Below, in pieces: positions 10,190 to 20,312 of a stretch of DNA of 48,027 nucleotides. Every line of letters begins with the position of its first letter. The stretch's first letter is position 1. Below the pieces are notes generated by a model. That model was not told the origin of the DNA. It saw nothing but the letters and a program-made list of their open reading frames with translations, and made no database searches. Made by a program: the position numbers and the translations under genes. Source of the DNA: Bryobacterales bacterium (GTDB lineage Bacteria > Acidobacteriota > Terriglobia > Bryobacterales > Bryobacteraceae); contig JADLCF010000297.1 in assembly GCA_020847315.1 (NCBI GenBank), forward strand, positions 1 to 48,027. Direction: 5' to 3'.

Positions 10190-11894
10190 TGCCTTTTCTC
10201 ATCTCCTCGGCCAGGTAATCCGATGCCCGCCACGCCAGGGCGCAGATCGTCAATGTGGGGTTCTTGTCCGGGTTGCTCACGAATCCGGCCGCGTCCGTCA
10301 CGAACAGGTTCTTCACGTCGTGCGCCTGGTTGTAGCCATTGAGCGCGGAGGTCTTCGGATCCTTCCCCATCCGCGCCGTGCCCAACTCATGAATAATCGC
10401 GCCCGGCACCGAAATCTCCGGCGTCTCAAGGCTCGGCTTGTTCGCCCCAAGCAGCTTCCCGCCCATCCGGTCGAAAATCTCGGCGAAGGTCTCCTGCATA
10501 TGCTTCGCCTGCTTCAGCTCGTGCTCGCTCCATTCGAAATGGAAGCGCAGCACCGGGATGCCCCACCGGTCCACCACCTTGGGATCAATGTCGCAGAACG
10601 ACTTCTCGTTCGGGATCATCTCCCCACGTCCGCTCAAGCCGACATAGCACCCATACTCCCGCCGCACCGCCGCCTTGAGGCCCTTCCCGTAGCCCTCCGT
10701 CCGCGCGCAGGTTCCGTAGCTGCTCCCCAATTGCGGAATTCCGTAGCCGCCGCCGATCTCGACGTGGTAGCCGCGCGGGAACTCCTTCTTCTTGTTGTCG
10801 AGGCCCCACCACGGGATATAGAGATGCCCGCCGCCCATCCCATCCGAATCATAGTGCGGCATCCCTTCAAGCGAGGGCACATAGCCCGTCATATCCCGCC
10901 CTACCGAATCCATCAGATTGCGGCCCACCACCCCGGAGCTGTTCGCCAGCCCATTCGGGTGCCGCGGCGATTTCGAGTTCAGCAGCAGCCGCGCGGATTC
11001 GCACGCGCTCGCCGCCACCACGCACACCCGGCACCGGATCTGCCGCTCCTCCCGCGTCTCCGTATCGATGTACGAAATCGCCTTCACCAGGCCCTTCTCA
11101 TCCGTAATCAACTCCCGCACCATCGCGTTGCAGATCACGTTCAAGTTGCCCGTCTTCATCGCCGGGAAAATGTCCACCTGGCTCGACGAATAGTTCGACG
11201 CCGTCACGCAGCCGCGCCCGCACTGCCCGCAATAGTGGCACGCCGCCCGGCCGTTATGGTTCTTCGTGATGATGGCGAGCCGCGCAGGAACCGCCCGAAT
11301 CCCCATCGGCGCCGCCGCATCCCGCACCAGCACCTCGTGCACGCGCGGCGGCGGGCACGGCATGAACTTGCCGTCCGGGGCGCTCCGGATCCCCTCCACA
11401 CTGCCCGTCACCCCGATAAATTCCTCGGCCAGATCGTAGTAGGGCGCCACGTCCTCGTAGCTAATCGGCCAATCCGAACCGAGCCCGTCGAAGCTGCGCG
11501 GCTTGAAGTCGTAATCGGCGAAGCGCAGGCTGATCCGCCCGTAGTGGTTCGTGCGCCCGCCCAAAATCCGCGAGCGAAACCAGCGGAACTGCGAACCCTT
11601 GGCCACCGTGTAGGGTTCTCCCGGCATATCCCACCAGCCGTTTGGAGCCGCGAAGTAGCCCCACTGCATCTTCCCCGTGTAGAACTCCGCGTTCTCTCCC
11701 GCCCCCCGATGGTCGTAGTCGTAGGGCATCTTATGCTCTTTGAAGTCCTTCGCCGGGGTCAGCATCCGCCCGGCTTCGAGCAGCGTCACCTTCACGCCCT
11801 TCTTCGCCAGAACCCGCGCCACCGTCCCCCCGCCCGCGCCGGACCCGATCACCACCACGTCATGCACCATTGGCGAGCGTTTCGCTTGAAACAT
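10182..11894 (-). CDS. GMC family oxidoreductase
   Basis: [29 protein letters not shown] dinucleotide-binding motif, GMC body, C-terminal [33 protein letters not shown]; overlaps the subunit-3 gene. Confidence 0.9.
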   Translation of the reverse strand: MFQAKRSPMVHDVVVIGSGAGGGTVARVLAKKGVKVTLLEAGRMLTPAKDFKEHKMPYDYDHRGAGENAEFYTGKMQWGYFAAPNGWWDMPGEPYTVAKGSQFRWFRSRILGGRTNHYGRISLRFADYDFKPRSFDGLGSDWPISYEDVAPYYDLAEEFIGVTGSVEGIRSAPDGKFMPCPPPRVHEVLVRDAAAPMGIRAVPARLAIITKNHNGRAACHYCGQCGRGCVTASNYSSSQVDIFPAMKTGNLNVICNAMVRELITDEKGLVKAISYIDTETREERQIRCRVCVVAASACESARLLLNSKSPRHPNGLANSSGVVGRNLMDSVGRDMTGYVPSLEGMPHYDSDGMGGGHLYIPWWGLDNKKKEFPRGYHVEIGGGYGIPQLGSSYGTCARTEGYGKGLKAAVRREYGCYVGLSGRGEMIPNEKSFCDIDPKVVDRWGIPVLRFHFEWSEHELKQAKHMQETFAEIFDRMGGKLLGANKPSLETPEISVPGAIIHELGTARMGKDPKTSALNGYNQAHDVKNLFVTDAAGFVSNPDKNPTLTICALAWRASDYLAEEMRKGNV

Positions 11895-12016
11895 GTCTCG
11901 TATTGAATCACACGGCGAATCTCGACGAAAGCGTCCAACTCGCTTTCCCGCGCTCCGGTTGCGGAAACGCCGGATCGGCTACATTGCCAGGGGCGATGGG
12001 GTGTAAAGTAGTTCTC

Positions 12017-12074
12017 GTCGCGCTATCGCGCGCGCAACCAGTCGCGGAATCGCGCGCACAACCGTCGCGCTATC
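12017..12074 (+). repeat. Three imperfect ~23-24-bp direct repeats upstream of the acyltransferase gene
   Basis: gtcgcgctatcgcgcgcgcaacca / gtcgcggaatcgcgcgcacaacc / gtcgcgctatc starting at 12017, 12041 and 12064. Confidence 0.75.
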
Positions 12075-12088
12075 AAGAGAATTGAACA

Positions 12089-13294
12089 ATGAAGGGGAAT
12101 GCCCTCACATCCGCTCGCGAGGAATCGGCTGCCACAAATCAGCCGGCCGGAATTACCTTGTCTGCCGCGTCTGCGCCTTCTTCCGCGGCCCCCATGAAGG
12201 GCCGGCTCCTCTCCCTCGACGTCTTTCGAGGATTCACCCTCATCGGAATGGTCCTCGTGAACAGCCATCCCTTGGGGATCTATCCCGGTCTGGGCCATGC
12301 CCATTGGAATGGATGGGGCTTCGCGGACCTCATCTTTCCCTTCTTCATCTTCATTGTCGGAGTGGCGATGCCATACTCGTTCGCCAACCGGCTCAGCCGC
12401 GGCGAAAGCGGTTCTGTCATCTTCCGTCATGTGCTGCGCCGCTGCGTCCTGCTATTCGTCATTGGCGTCTTTCTGAACGGGTTTCCACGGTTTGATCTTT
12501 CCTCCCTGCGAGTGATGGGGATTCTGCAGCGGATCGCCATCTGCTATCTCCTCGCGGCCTTGATCTATCTCAAGTTCCGGATGAGCGCGCGTTCCATCGT
12601 CTGGGTATGCGCAACCATCCTGGTCTCGTATTTCGCGCTGTTGAAGTTCGTCCCGGTGCCCGGCGGTGCAGCCGGTGTGCTCGAACCGGTCGGGAACTGG
12701 GGCAATTTCATTGACCGGATGGTGATGCCGGGGCACATGCAGCATGCGCTCTGGGAGGGCAAGAGCCTCCTTGGCAGTTTTCCCGCTCTGGTAACGATGC
12801 TCATGGGTCTGCTCACCGGGCTCCATCTTCGCAGTGAGACTCCGGTCTATGAGAAGCTGACCCACCTGTTCGTTTACGGAACGGCGTGCACCGCGGCCGG
12901 CATGGTCTGGAGTGCGTGGTTTCCCATCAACCAGAACTTGTGGAGCAGTTCGCTGGTGCTATTCATCGGCGGCGTGGCGTTGTTGTGGCTGGCTGCCTGC
13001 TACTACATCGTCGATGTCCGGAAAGTCACCTGGTGGATTCTGCCTTGTCTCATTTTCGGGATGAACTCCATCGCAGTCTGGGTCTTGCCGCAACTGGGAA
13101 TGAAAACCCTGATGGCGATCGAAATCACATCCCCCAGTGGCGCAAAGTCTGACCTTTGGACCGCCTGGGGAGAAAGCCTCGTTCCCTTCTTTGGGCGCAT
13201 GAATGCATCCCTGTGCGTAGCGATCCTGTTCACTCTCTTTTGGCTCGCCGTAATGGGAGTCCTCTACCGCAAGCGCATCTATTTCAAGCTGTAG
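12089..13294 (+). CDS. Heparan-alpha-glucosaminide N-acetyltransferase-like (DUF1624/DUF5009-type) membrane acyltransferase
   Basis: GRLLSLDVFRGFTLIGMVLVNSHP...HWNGWGFADLIFPFFIFIVGVAMPYSF and about 10 hydrophobic segments. Confidence 0.82.
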   Translation: MKGNALTSAREESAATNQPAGITLSAASAPSSAAPMKGRLLSLDVFRGFTLIGMVLVNSHPLGIYPGLGHAHWNGWGFADLIFPFFIFIVGVAMPYSFANRLSRGESGSVIFRHVLRRCVLLFVIGVFLNGFPRFDLSSLRVMGILQRIAICYLLAALIYLKFRMSARSIVWVCATILVSYFALLKFVPVPGGAAGVLEPVGNWGNFIDRMVMPGHMQHALWEGKSLLGSFPALVTMLMGLLTGLHLRSETPVYEKLTHLFVYGTACTAAGMVWSAWFPINQNLWSSSLVLFIGGVALLWLAACYYIVDVRKVTWWILPCLIFGMNSIAVWVLPQLGMKTLMAIEITSPSGAKSDLWTAWGESLVPFFGRMNASLCVAILFTLFWLAVMGVLYRKRIYFKL

Positions 13295-13359
13295 GCCATC
13301 GCGCGGAAATGGCTTCTTGTCCCCGGCGCGGCGCCGCCGTGGCATCGGGCGAAAGCCGC

Positions 13360-14106
13360 CTACCGGACCGAGGCAGGTTCCATGCAGCCGCCATCCAGGA
13401 CCTGGTCCAAAATGCGGGACGTCTTTGCATCCACGCCGGAATAGAACGCGGATTCACCCACCATCCCCAGATACCGCCACCGCGTGCCGTCGGCATGTTG
13501 TCCCCGCGCATCAATGATCGTCACGCCGTTGAAATCGTATGTGGTTTCCAGATACTCCACCGAACCCCACACATCCTCATTGAACGGAATCCCGAAACCC
13601 CACATCGGTCCGCTTCCATGCCGGATCCCCCTCGGTCCGGATTCCGTCTTTATGTAATAGTCGCGTGCTACGTAGTCAATATCGGCTCTTTGCCGGCTCA
13701 CCTTGACATGCGGAACCCGGGGGAAGTGCAAGGTCGCCCACACCCCAATCCCGGCGTAGGAGCGGTTCTTCGGGCAAATCGGGTAGGAACTCCCCTCTCC
13801 GGACCCTTCGAGCGCAATTCGCAGTTCTTTCGCATCCTGCGTCCGCGCCGCCTGGCTGCGATAACCCTGCTTGCGAACGACGACGACAGGCGCGCGCGTT
13901 ACGAGCTCGAATCGACCGTCCGCATCCGTTTCGTGGGCTTGCGTGTAATCATTCGAATGGTCGATCTGCGCCTTTGCGATGGGCTTTCCCTCCGAATCGA
14001 CCACCACCCCCGCGACGCGCACCGCGTCGGGAAGCAGCAGATCCTTGCCTATTTGGCCGTGCACCAACGCGACGGCGAACAGAAGCAGCACGCCGAATTT
14101 CCACAT
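13360..14106 (-). CDS. Secreted protein with carboxypeptidase-regulatory-like (Ig-like) domain
   Basis: Signal peptide MWKFGVLLLFAVALVHG; VRVAGVVVDSEGKPIAKAQIDHSND...DGRFELVTRAP. Confidence 0.7.
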   Translation of the reverse strand: MWKFGVLLLFAVALVHGQIGKDLLLPDAVRVAGVVVDSEGKPIAKAQIDHSNDYTQAHETDADGRFELVTRAPVVVVRKQGYRSQAARTQDAKELRIALEGSGEGSSYPICPKNRSYAGIGVWATLHFPRVPHVKVSRQRADIDYVARDYYIKTESGPRGIRHGSGPMWGFGIPFNEDVWGSVEYLETTYDFNGVTIIDARGQHADGTRWRYLGMVGESAFYSGVDAKTSRILDQVLDGGCMEPASVR

Positions 14107-14129
14107 GCCGCCATCCTATCGTGCTCACC

Positions 14130-14277
14130 CTCCATGTAAACCTCGCAGAGGCCCTTCCTCTCGCCGCAACTCGTTGACCTGCATGCCACGCCTGCGGAGT
14201 TCGAACAGGCGCTTAACAATCCGGCAAATTCGGCTTTCGATCTCGCCCACGACGAAGAACGGGTTCGCTCTGGTGGT
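14130..14277 (-). pseudogene. Possible decayed coding fragment
   Basis: Minus-strand open frame without a plausible start: ANPFFVVGEIESRICRIVKRLFELRRRGMQVNELRREEG; in-frame stop immediately upstream. Confidence 0.3.
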
Positions 14278-14562
14278 CTAACGAGCGGCAGCTCCCGGGG
14301 TGGCGCTAAGGACCCTCTCGGCAGACTTGGCTGTGGCCGGAAAGCGGGCGGAACCCTAGGGCCTGCCTTACCGGACGTACGTCAAGCCGCTGCTCCACGA
14401 AATACGACCGGAGCGGGAGAAGCAAAAGCTGGGGTGGTAGTCCGGGCAGTTCGAACGGTCGAATCGCTGCTTCAAGCCTTCAAGTCGCGGTGCTTGCGCC
14501 GCGGTATCCCACCCCGCAGCATGCGAATCCGTAGGCGCTACCGCGGCGGGCACCGCGCCGGA

Positions 14563-14835
14563 CTAGCGTAGGGTCTTATCGCCAACATTGACAAGCGCAG
14601 GATCCAACCATTCGCTCTGGCGAAACTCCTCAAGAACCGTGATATCGGCCTGCTGTTTCGCCTTTGGAATCAACGTCGGAACTCTCTTGAAACTCTCACC
14701 CCGTAGCGCGAATGCGAAGCGGCGGGCTGCTCCAGGGTAGCGGTATGACCGAGCCGTTTGAGGCGCTCGGCGAGCGAATGCGTGAGTTTTCCCTTCCGGC
14801 GGCTTTCAAAGTGGCCGGCTCCCGGATCCAGCTAG
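14563..14835 (-). pseudogene. Possible decayed coding fragment (C-terminal end of an unknown protein)
   Basis: Minus-strand open frame with no ATG: LTHSLAERLKRLGHTRYPGAARRFAFALRGESFKRVPTLIPKAKQQADITVLEEFRQSEWLDPALVNVGDKTLR*; residue mix looks protein-like, upstream stop at the 5' boundary. Confidence 0.35.
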
Positions 14836-15151
14836 CTTGCCGGGGTGGACTCCGCCCCACAATGCCCGGCTCACGGTGCCACGTGCCACACGCTCTCAAG
14901 CCTCGCAGCCATCGCCGGTTTTCACAGACCGCTGGTGCCATCCGCGTAGCGGATCCCGCTCTGCTCCCGTTTTCATGATGGGGAGTGAACCAACGGTTCA
15001 TCGGCCGGCGCTACCTCCAAAATCCCGGTGAAACACCGTTAATTCCGTCCAAGTGGACGCTTGCATTAAGGTTCGTCAAGCTGCATCTGATTGCTCTTGT
15101 ATTCCCTATAGTTCCGTGATAAAAGACTTGAAACCACATGGTGGAGGTACT

Positions 15152-18100
15152 ATGAGTCTGCGAACTTTTCTCCTCATCGCCCTGGCATTCTGCGTTAGCG
15201 CGGGCAATCTGGCAGCGCAGGGGCTCACCGGACAAATCGCTGGCACGGTGACCGATCCTACAGGCAGTGCGATACCTGGCGCCGTCGTCACTGTGGTCAG
15301 TGTCGAAACGGCTACATCTCGCGAGGTAGCTACGAATAACAACGGAGATTTTGTTGTACCGCAGCTTCTTCGTGGCATATATAAGGTAAGTATTACCGCG
15401 AACGGTTTCAAGCGTCATGAGAGCGAAGTAACCGTTACCGCCAATGATCGCCTTACCCTGCCCGCCATAAAGCTCGAAATTGGTGATGTCACGGAAATCG
15501 TCTCTGTTACTGCGGAAGCCGTCCGGATCCAGACCCAGAGCGCGGAGCGCGCGGGCTTGATCGATACGACCCAGACCGAGAATATTCCCCTGAAAGGCCG
15601 CGACTACCTCGGGTTGGTTAAGCTATTGCCTGGGGTCGTCGACACGCAAAATCGAAACGCGCCCGGCTGGAACAATTTCTCCAGTATCAGCATTAACGGC
15701 AACCGTACCGGCACCGTCAATCTGACGCTCGACGGGATCTCCTCGCTCGATACGGGCTCCATGACGGGACCGTATCTGGCTCCGTCGATCGATGCGGTGG
15801 CCGAAGTGAAAGTCCTGCTTACAAACTATCAAGCGGAGTACGGGCGATCATCCGGAGGCACGATCAATACCGTCATTAAGGGAGGCACGCAGGAATTTCG
15901 CGGCGGGGCGTACTACTTTCTCCGGAATGAGGCATTGAACGCCAACGAATTCTTTCGCAACAAAGGTCGGTTGCAGCGTCCCGCGTACCGCTTCAATTAT
16001 CCCGGCTACTTTCTGGGTGGCCCCATCTACTGGCCCGGGAAGTTTAACTCGGGAAAAGACAAGCTCTTTTTCTTCTGGTCGCAGGAATTCTTGCCCCGCA
16101 ACTATCCAACGGATCTTGTACAGAGGACGTTTCCGACAGCCGCCGAAAGACAAGGTGATTTCTCTGGTTCGCGAGATCAGGGCGGAGCCTCGATCACCGT
16201 GAGAGATCCTCTCAGCAACCGGAATCCCTTCCCCGGGAACATCGTTCCCCAAAATCGGATCGATAAGAACGGGCAAAGCCTGCTGAATATGCTGCCGTTA
16301 CCCAACGCGCCTGGAATCTCGACCTCCTACAATTCCCTTATCCAGTCATCCGTGAATCAGCCTAGACGCGATTCCATTCTGCGCATCGACTGGAATATCG
16401 GCTCCAGGACTCGATTCTATGCTCGCGGCATTCAAGACTATGAAGCCTACAAGGGGGAGTTCAACTTTGTTCTGGCAAGCTCCAGTTGGCCGCAATTGCC
16501 CATTAAGTATCAAATTCGCTCCGTAGGATTGGTGAGTACGCTCATACACACGTTCACGCCTACCATCATCAATGAGTTTACCTTTGGCGTAAACCGCGCA
16601 AAGCAGACCGTCGATCCTCTAAACCAGTCTGGTCTTGACCGCAACATCCGCAGCAAGGTGGGCCTGACCTTGCCGCAGTTCTATCCGGAGGCGAACCCGT
16701 TCAATCTGGTGCCAAACGCGAATTTCGGAGGTGTTCCCAATGCCGGCGTATTGAATATCGAGGCGCGCTTTCCGTTCTTCGGCACCAATAACATCTGGAA
16801 CTGGTCAGACAATCTTTCGGTGATCCGTGGCGCTCACAATATGAAATTCGGGGTTTACCTCGAGCACACCACCCGCAATGCGCAGCGTTCCTCGTCTTTC
16901 AACGGAACGTTCAACTTCAACCGGGATACGAACAATCCGCTCGATTCCAATTACGCGTACTCGAATGCCCTGCTCGGTAGCGTCCAGAGCTACACCGAGT
17001 CAAATGGCCACCCTCACGCCCATGCCCGCTATACGAACTTCGAATGGTTCGCGCAAGACACCTGGAAGGTTTCGAGGCGCTTCACGATCGATGCGGGCCT
17101 CCGTTTCTACTACATCCAGCCGACGTGGAGCGCGGGCGATCAACTCTCCGCATTCGACATGGAGGAATATAACCCGGCACAGCAGCCGCAACTCATCCAA
17201 CCGTATCGTGCGGCGCCGGGGAGCGCCCGCCTGGGTCGCGATCCGGTTACTGGCCAGGTGTTGCCTGCCGCCACCATCGGCATGTTCGCCACCGGCGGTT
17301 CTCCATTCCAGGGCATGACCCAGTTCAAGGAACGAGTCATGAACACGCCGAAGATCCAGACAGCGCCCCGCATCGGCTTTGCGTGGGATGTCTTCGGGAC
17401 CGGCAAAACCGCGGTTCGAGGCGGCGCGGGCATTTTCTACGACCGTTTCAACGACGACCAGATCCTCCAACTCGTCGAAATGCCGCCGCTGCTGATGACG
17501 CAATCCGCCTTTTATACGACGATTTCCGATCTGCTCAACAGCACAGCCCGGCGGAGCCCGACGGGCGTCTTCGGCATTGAGCGTGACTATGCCCCGCCGG
17601 CCGTCTACAACTGGAGCTTCGGTCTGCAGCAGAGCCTTGGCTCCGGCATCGTCCTTGATACCGCCTATGTCGGCAGTGTGGGCAGGCACCTGCTGCAGCG
17701 CCGCAGCCTTAATGCCGTGGCGTACGGCACGCGTTTCCTGCCATCGAGCATTGACCCGACGACGGGAAACACGCCTCTTCCGGACAATTTCTTGCGGCCC
17801 GCCCCCGGCTACGCGGATATCCAGTACATTGAGATGGCTTCCTCCTCGAACTATCACTCCTTGCAAACCCAGGTCAATAAGCGCTTCGCCACCGGCCTTC
17901 AATTCGGGGTCTCCTGGACTTGGTCCAAATCGATGAATCTGGTGAATGGCAATAATGACGCCATCAATCCATTTCTCGATTACCGGATGCGCAACTATGG
18001 GAAGGGCAACTTCGACCGAACGCACAATTTCACGCTCAACTATATGTACCCGATCCCCCACCTAAGCAAGAAGCTGGATAACAGAATCGTGAAATGGGTG

Positions 18101-18598
18101 TTTGACGGTTGGGATCTGGCGGGCGTCACCACATTTACATCGGGTGCGCCGCTCGGAATTGGCTACTCTCTCGTCTCCGGCGCTGATATCGTCGGTGGTG
18201 GCGGCGCGGGCGTGGATTCCCGCGTGGTGCTCACGGGAAACCCGAATCTCCCCAAGAGCGAGCGTACAGAGTATCGCCATTTTAACGTCGATGTGGTTCA
18301 ACCGCCAACCAAGGCCGATTTCGGGATCGGCAACGCGCCGAAAGATCCGATCCGCGGTCCGGGAATCAACGTCTTCGACGTCTCCATGTACAAGAACATC
18401 CCGCTCTCGAGCGACGAGAAGAGACGGCTGCAGTTCCGTTTCGAGTTCTATAACTTCTTTAATCATGCGAGCTTTCAGGGTGTGGATACGGGTACGCGCT
18501 TCGACGCCGCCGGGAAGCAGGTGAGTGCCACAGTCGGCAACTACACATCGACGCTGGACGCCCGGCGCATTGTGTTGGGCGTGAAGTTGTACTTCTGA
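15152..18598 (+). CDS. TonB-dependent receptor with N-terminal carboxypeptidase-regulatory domain (Oar-like)
   Basis: RBS ggtggaggt before ATG at 15152; signal peptide; GQIAGTVTDPTGSAIPGAVVTVVS; plug and barrel segments (ENIPLKGRDYLGLVKLLPGV, EVKVLLTNYQAEYGRSSGGTINTVIKGGT), ...RIVLGVKLYF C-terminus. Confidence 0.95.
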   Translation: MSLRTFLLIALAFCVSAGNLAAQGLTGQIAGTVTDPTGSAIPGAVVTVVSVETATSREVATNNNGDFVVPQLLRGIYKVSITANGFKRHESEVTVTANDRLTLPAIKLEIGDVTEIVSVTAEAVRIQTQSAERAGLIDTTQTENIPLKGRDYLGLVKLLPGVVDTQNRNAPGWNNFSSISINGNRTGTVNLTLDGISSLDTGSMTGPYLAPSIDAVAEVKVLLTNYQAEYGRSSGGTINTVIKGGTQEFRGGAYYFLRNEALNANEFFRNKGRLQRPAYRFNYPGYFLGGPIYWPGKFNSGKDKLFFFWSQEFLPRNYPTDLVQRTFPTAAERQGDFSGSRDQGGASITVRDPLSNRNPFPGNIVPQNRIDKNGQSLLNMLPLPNAPGISTSYNSLIQSSVNQPRRDSILRIDWNIGSRTRFYARGIQDYEAYKGEFNFVLASSSWPQLPIKYQIRSVGLVSTLIHTFTPTIINEFTFGVNRAKQTVDPLNQSGLDRNIRSKVGLTLPQFYPEANPFNLVPNANFGGVPNAGVLNIEARFPFFGTNNIWNWSDNLSVIRGAHNMKFGVYLEHTTRNAQRSSSFNGTFNFNRDTNNPLDSNYAYSNALLGSVQSYTESNGHPHAHARYTNFEWFAQDTWKVSRRFTIDAGLRFYYIQPTWSAGDQLSAFDMEEYNPAQQPQLIQPYRAAPGSARLGRDPVTGQVLPAATIGMFATGGSPFQGMTQFKERVMNTPKIQTAPRIGFAWDVFGTGKTAVRGGAGIFYDRFNDDQILQLVEMPPLLMTQSAFYTTISDLLNSTARRSPTGVFGIERDYAPPAVYNWSFGLQQSLGSGIVLDTAYVGSVGRHLLQRRSLNAVAYGTRFLPSSIDPTTGNTPLPDNFLRPAPGYADIQYIEMASSSNYHSLQTQVNKRFATGLQFGVSWTWSKSMNLVNGNNDAINPFLDYRMRNYGKGNFDRTHNFTLNYMYPIPHLSKKLDNRIVKWVFDGWDLAGVTTFTSGAPLGIGYSLVSGADIVGGGGAGVDSRVVLTGNPNLPKSERTEYRHFNVDVVQPPTKADFGIGNAPKDPIRGPGINVFDVSMYKNIPLSSDEKRRLQFRFEFYNFFNHASFQGVDTGTRFDAAGKQVSATVGNYTSTLDARRIVLGVKLYF

Positions 18599-18628
18599 TG
18601 AGGAGCGCCATCCGTTGCGCATGAATGA

Positions 18629-18652
18629 GGGTCCGGCCAGTTCGCCGGACCC
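18629..18652 (+). terminator. Hairpin downstream of the TonB-dependent receptor
   Basis: GGGTCCGGC-cagttc-GCCGGACCC perfect 9-bp stem 31 bp after the stop; no strong T-tract. Confidence 0.55.
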
Positions 18653-19358
18653 TGAATTCGTTGCCAATCGGAATGAAATTCTCACGAATGCAGATTCAGT
18701 AGCTTACAAGTCCACCTTCTCCGCGAACGATGGATTCTTCCTTGGCTTGCGCGCGCAGTCCGAGGGATTCCTACGCTTTCATCTTGTGCTAACGCATCGA
18801 TTCCACATGAGTTGGCGCTCGTGAGGCCAACCCCACTCCTTCCGGAAGCGGAGAATGCGGTTGATCGGGGGGCAGGACGATTCGGCTCTCTCCACGGAAC
18901 TGCGGTGCGCAACCGGCGATTCGTTACCGGTCGAGTGGCACAAGCCGCGAGGCTACAGAACGTTGCCGCCCGCTGCATTGCCGGTGAGCCGCATCGTCCA
19001 GGCGGGCCTGATCCACGCAGCCGATGCGGCTTCTGGAAGCAACCCTGCCTCTTCGTCGGGCGCGTGGGAAGACGATGGTTCCCAAAGCCGTCAGCCCTTT
19101 ACAGGTTCGGTCATCCGTCGCGTGACGGGCCGTTCGGATACAAACCAGCCGCTTTGGTGGCGCCCAGACTCCAGTTGCCCTGGCCGGGGTACTCCTTGTT
19201 GTGCAGATTCCCTCCCATGCGGTTCCGCTCCCCGCACGTGGAAAGCCGCATTCGTTCGGGCACCAACGGACCGCCGGAAAAGCAATCGGGCTCCACCGGA
19301 ATCCCCCTGCGAGCGCGTCATCCCCTCGTCCGATAGACACCAAAGTGGAAGTATCGTG

Positions 19359-19396
19359 AAAAAAAAAGGGGGGATTCCGCCGAAGCGGAATCCCCC
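19359..19396 (-). terminator. Strong intrinsic terminator for the minus-strand gene at 19474-19740
   Basis: Minus strand: GGGGGATTCCGC-TTCG-GCGGAATCCCCC followed by a T-run (plus strand aaaaaaaaa at 19359-19367). Confidence 0.92.
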
Positions 19397-19473
19397 GGAG
19401 TCATGCCCAACACCACAGGAAACGAACTTGTCACAACCAATGCGGCTCCGCGCCGCGGATACGCCGGCTCCGG

Positions 19474-19740
19474 CTAACCGGCCACCGTGGCGAAGATCCC
19501 CAACCGGTTAAACACGGCCACGATCCGCCCGATAATGCCCACCACCAGCCGCGTGACGCTATCCCGCGAATAGTCCTGGCTCAGCCCTTCGGTGATCGAT
19601 TCATACGCCTCTTCCACCACGCCGGTCACCAACTCCAGCTTGTCCGCGCCCGATTTCGGCAGCGTAATATGCGCCTCCGCAGCCTTCACGGCGGCCAGAA
19701 TCGCCGGGAACAACTGCAACGCCAAAACGAAGTACTTCAT
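19474..19740 (-). CDS. Small holin-like / phage-type membrane protein (88 aa)
   Basis: MKYFVLALQLFPAILAAVKAAEAHITLPKSGADKLELVTGVVEEAYESITEGLSQDYSRDSVTRLVVGIIGRIVAVFNRLGIFATVAG; RBS aaggag 5 nt before ATG; followed by a strong terminator. Holin call is by resemblance only. Confidence 0.6.
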   Translation of the reverse strand: MKYFVLALQLFPAILAAVKAAEAHITLPKSGADKLELVTGVVEEAYESITEGLSQDYSRDSVTRLVVGIIGRIVAVFNRLGIFATVAG

Positions 19741-20312
19741 GCAATCTCCTTCTCTCCGAACGGAGGGCGAAGGCGCAAGCGGGTTCCGGCCCGCCGGGGA
19801 GCAAAGGTCATTCAGTACGGCGGAACCCGAACCCGCGCCACGCCGGCCCGGCTTCGTGCCCCAATCAGAGGCACTCCACCCGGCGAGTGGGCCACGCCCT
19901 CGCGGCTCACTCGTTCCGAGAATAGAGGCCGATGCGAAGGGTTTGGCGGTCACCAATCCGTAAGCGTCAGAAACAAAGGGAGATAAATCTTCGCAACATC
20001 TGTGATCGAGTGCGGAAACGCACCACCGGAAGCAAAAAGCTTCCAGCGCGGCGCATGCCCGCGGAGTCTCTGTCTGCAATCCGGCGACAGGCGCGCAATT
20101 CCGGCGTGATCCGAACGGAAACGCACCCCCACATCCAACGGATCGCGCTTGCACTCTCCAAATCAGTTCTACAAATACAAAATTATTTCTCCTTTCCCTT
20201 CAATAACCTCCAGCTACGGATTTCAGAGTCCACTCGCCCGGAACAGTATCCTCATCGCGGGTGAGGAGAAATCCGTCTTCTCACCAGAATCCGACCGAAA
20301 GGAATCATCCCC

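Noticed and set aside
10155-11906. 583-aa plus-strand ORF opposite the GMC oxidoreductase
   Set aside because: Arg/His/Pro-rich shadow translation; the minus frame carries the FAD-binding and GMC motifs.
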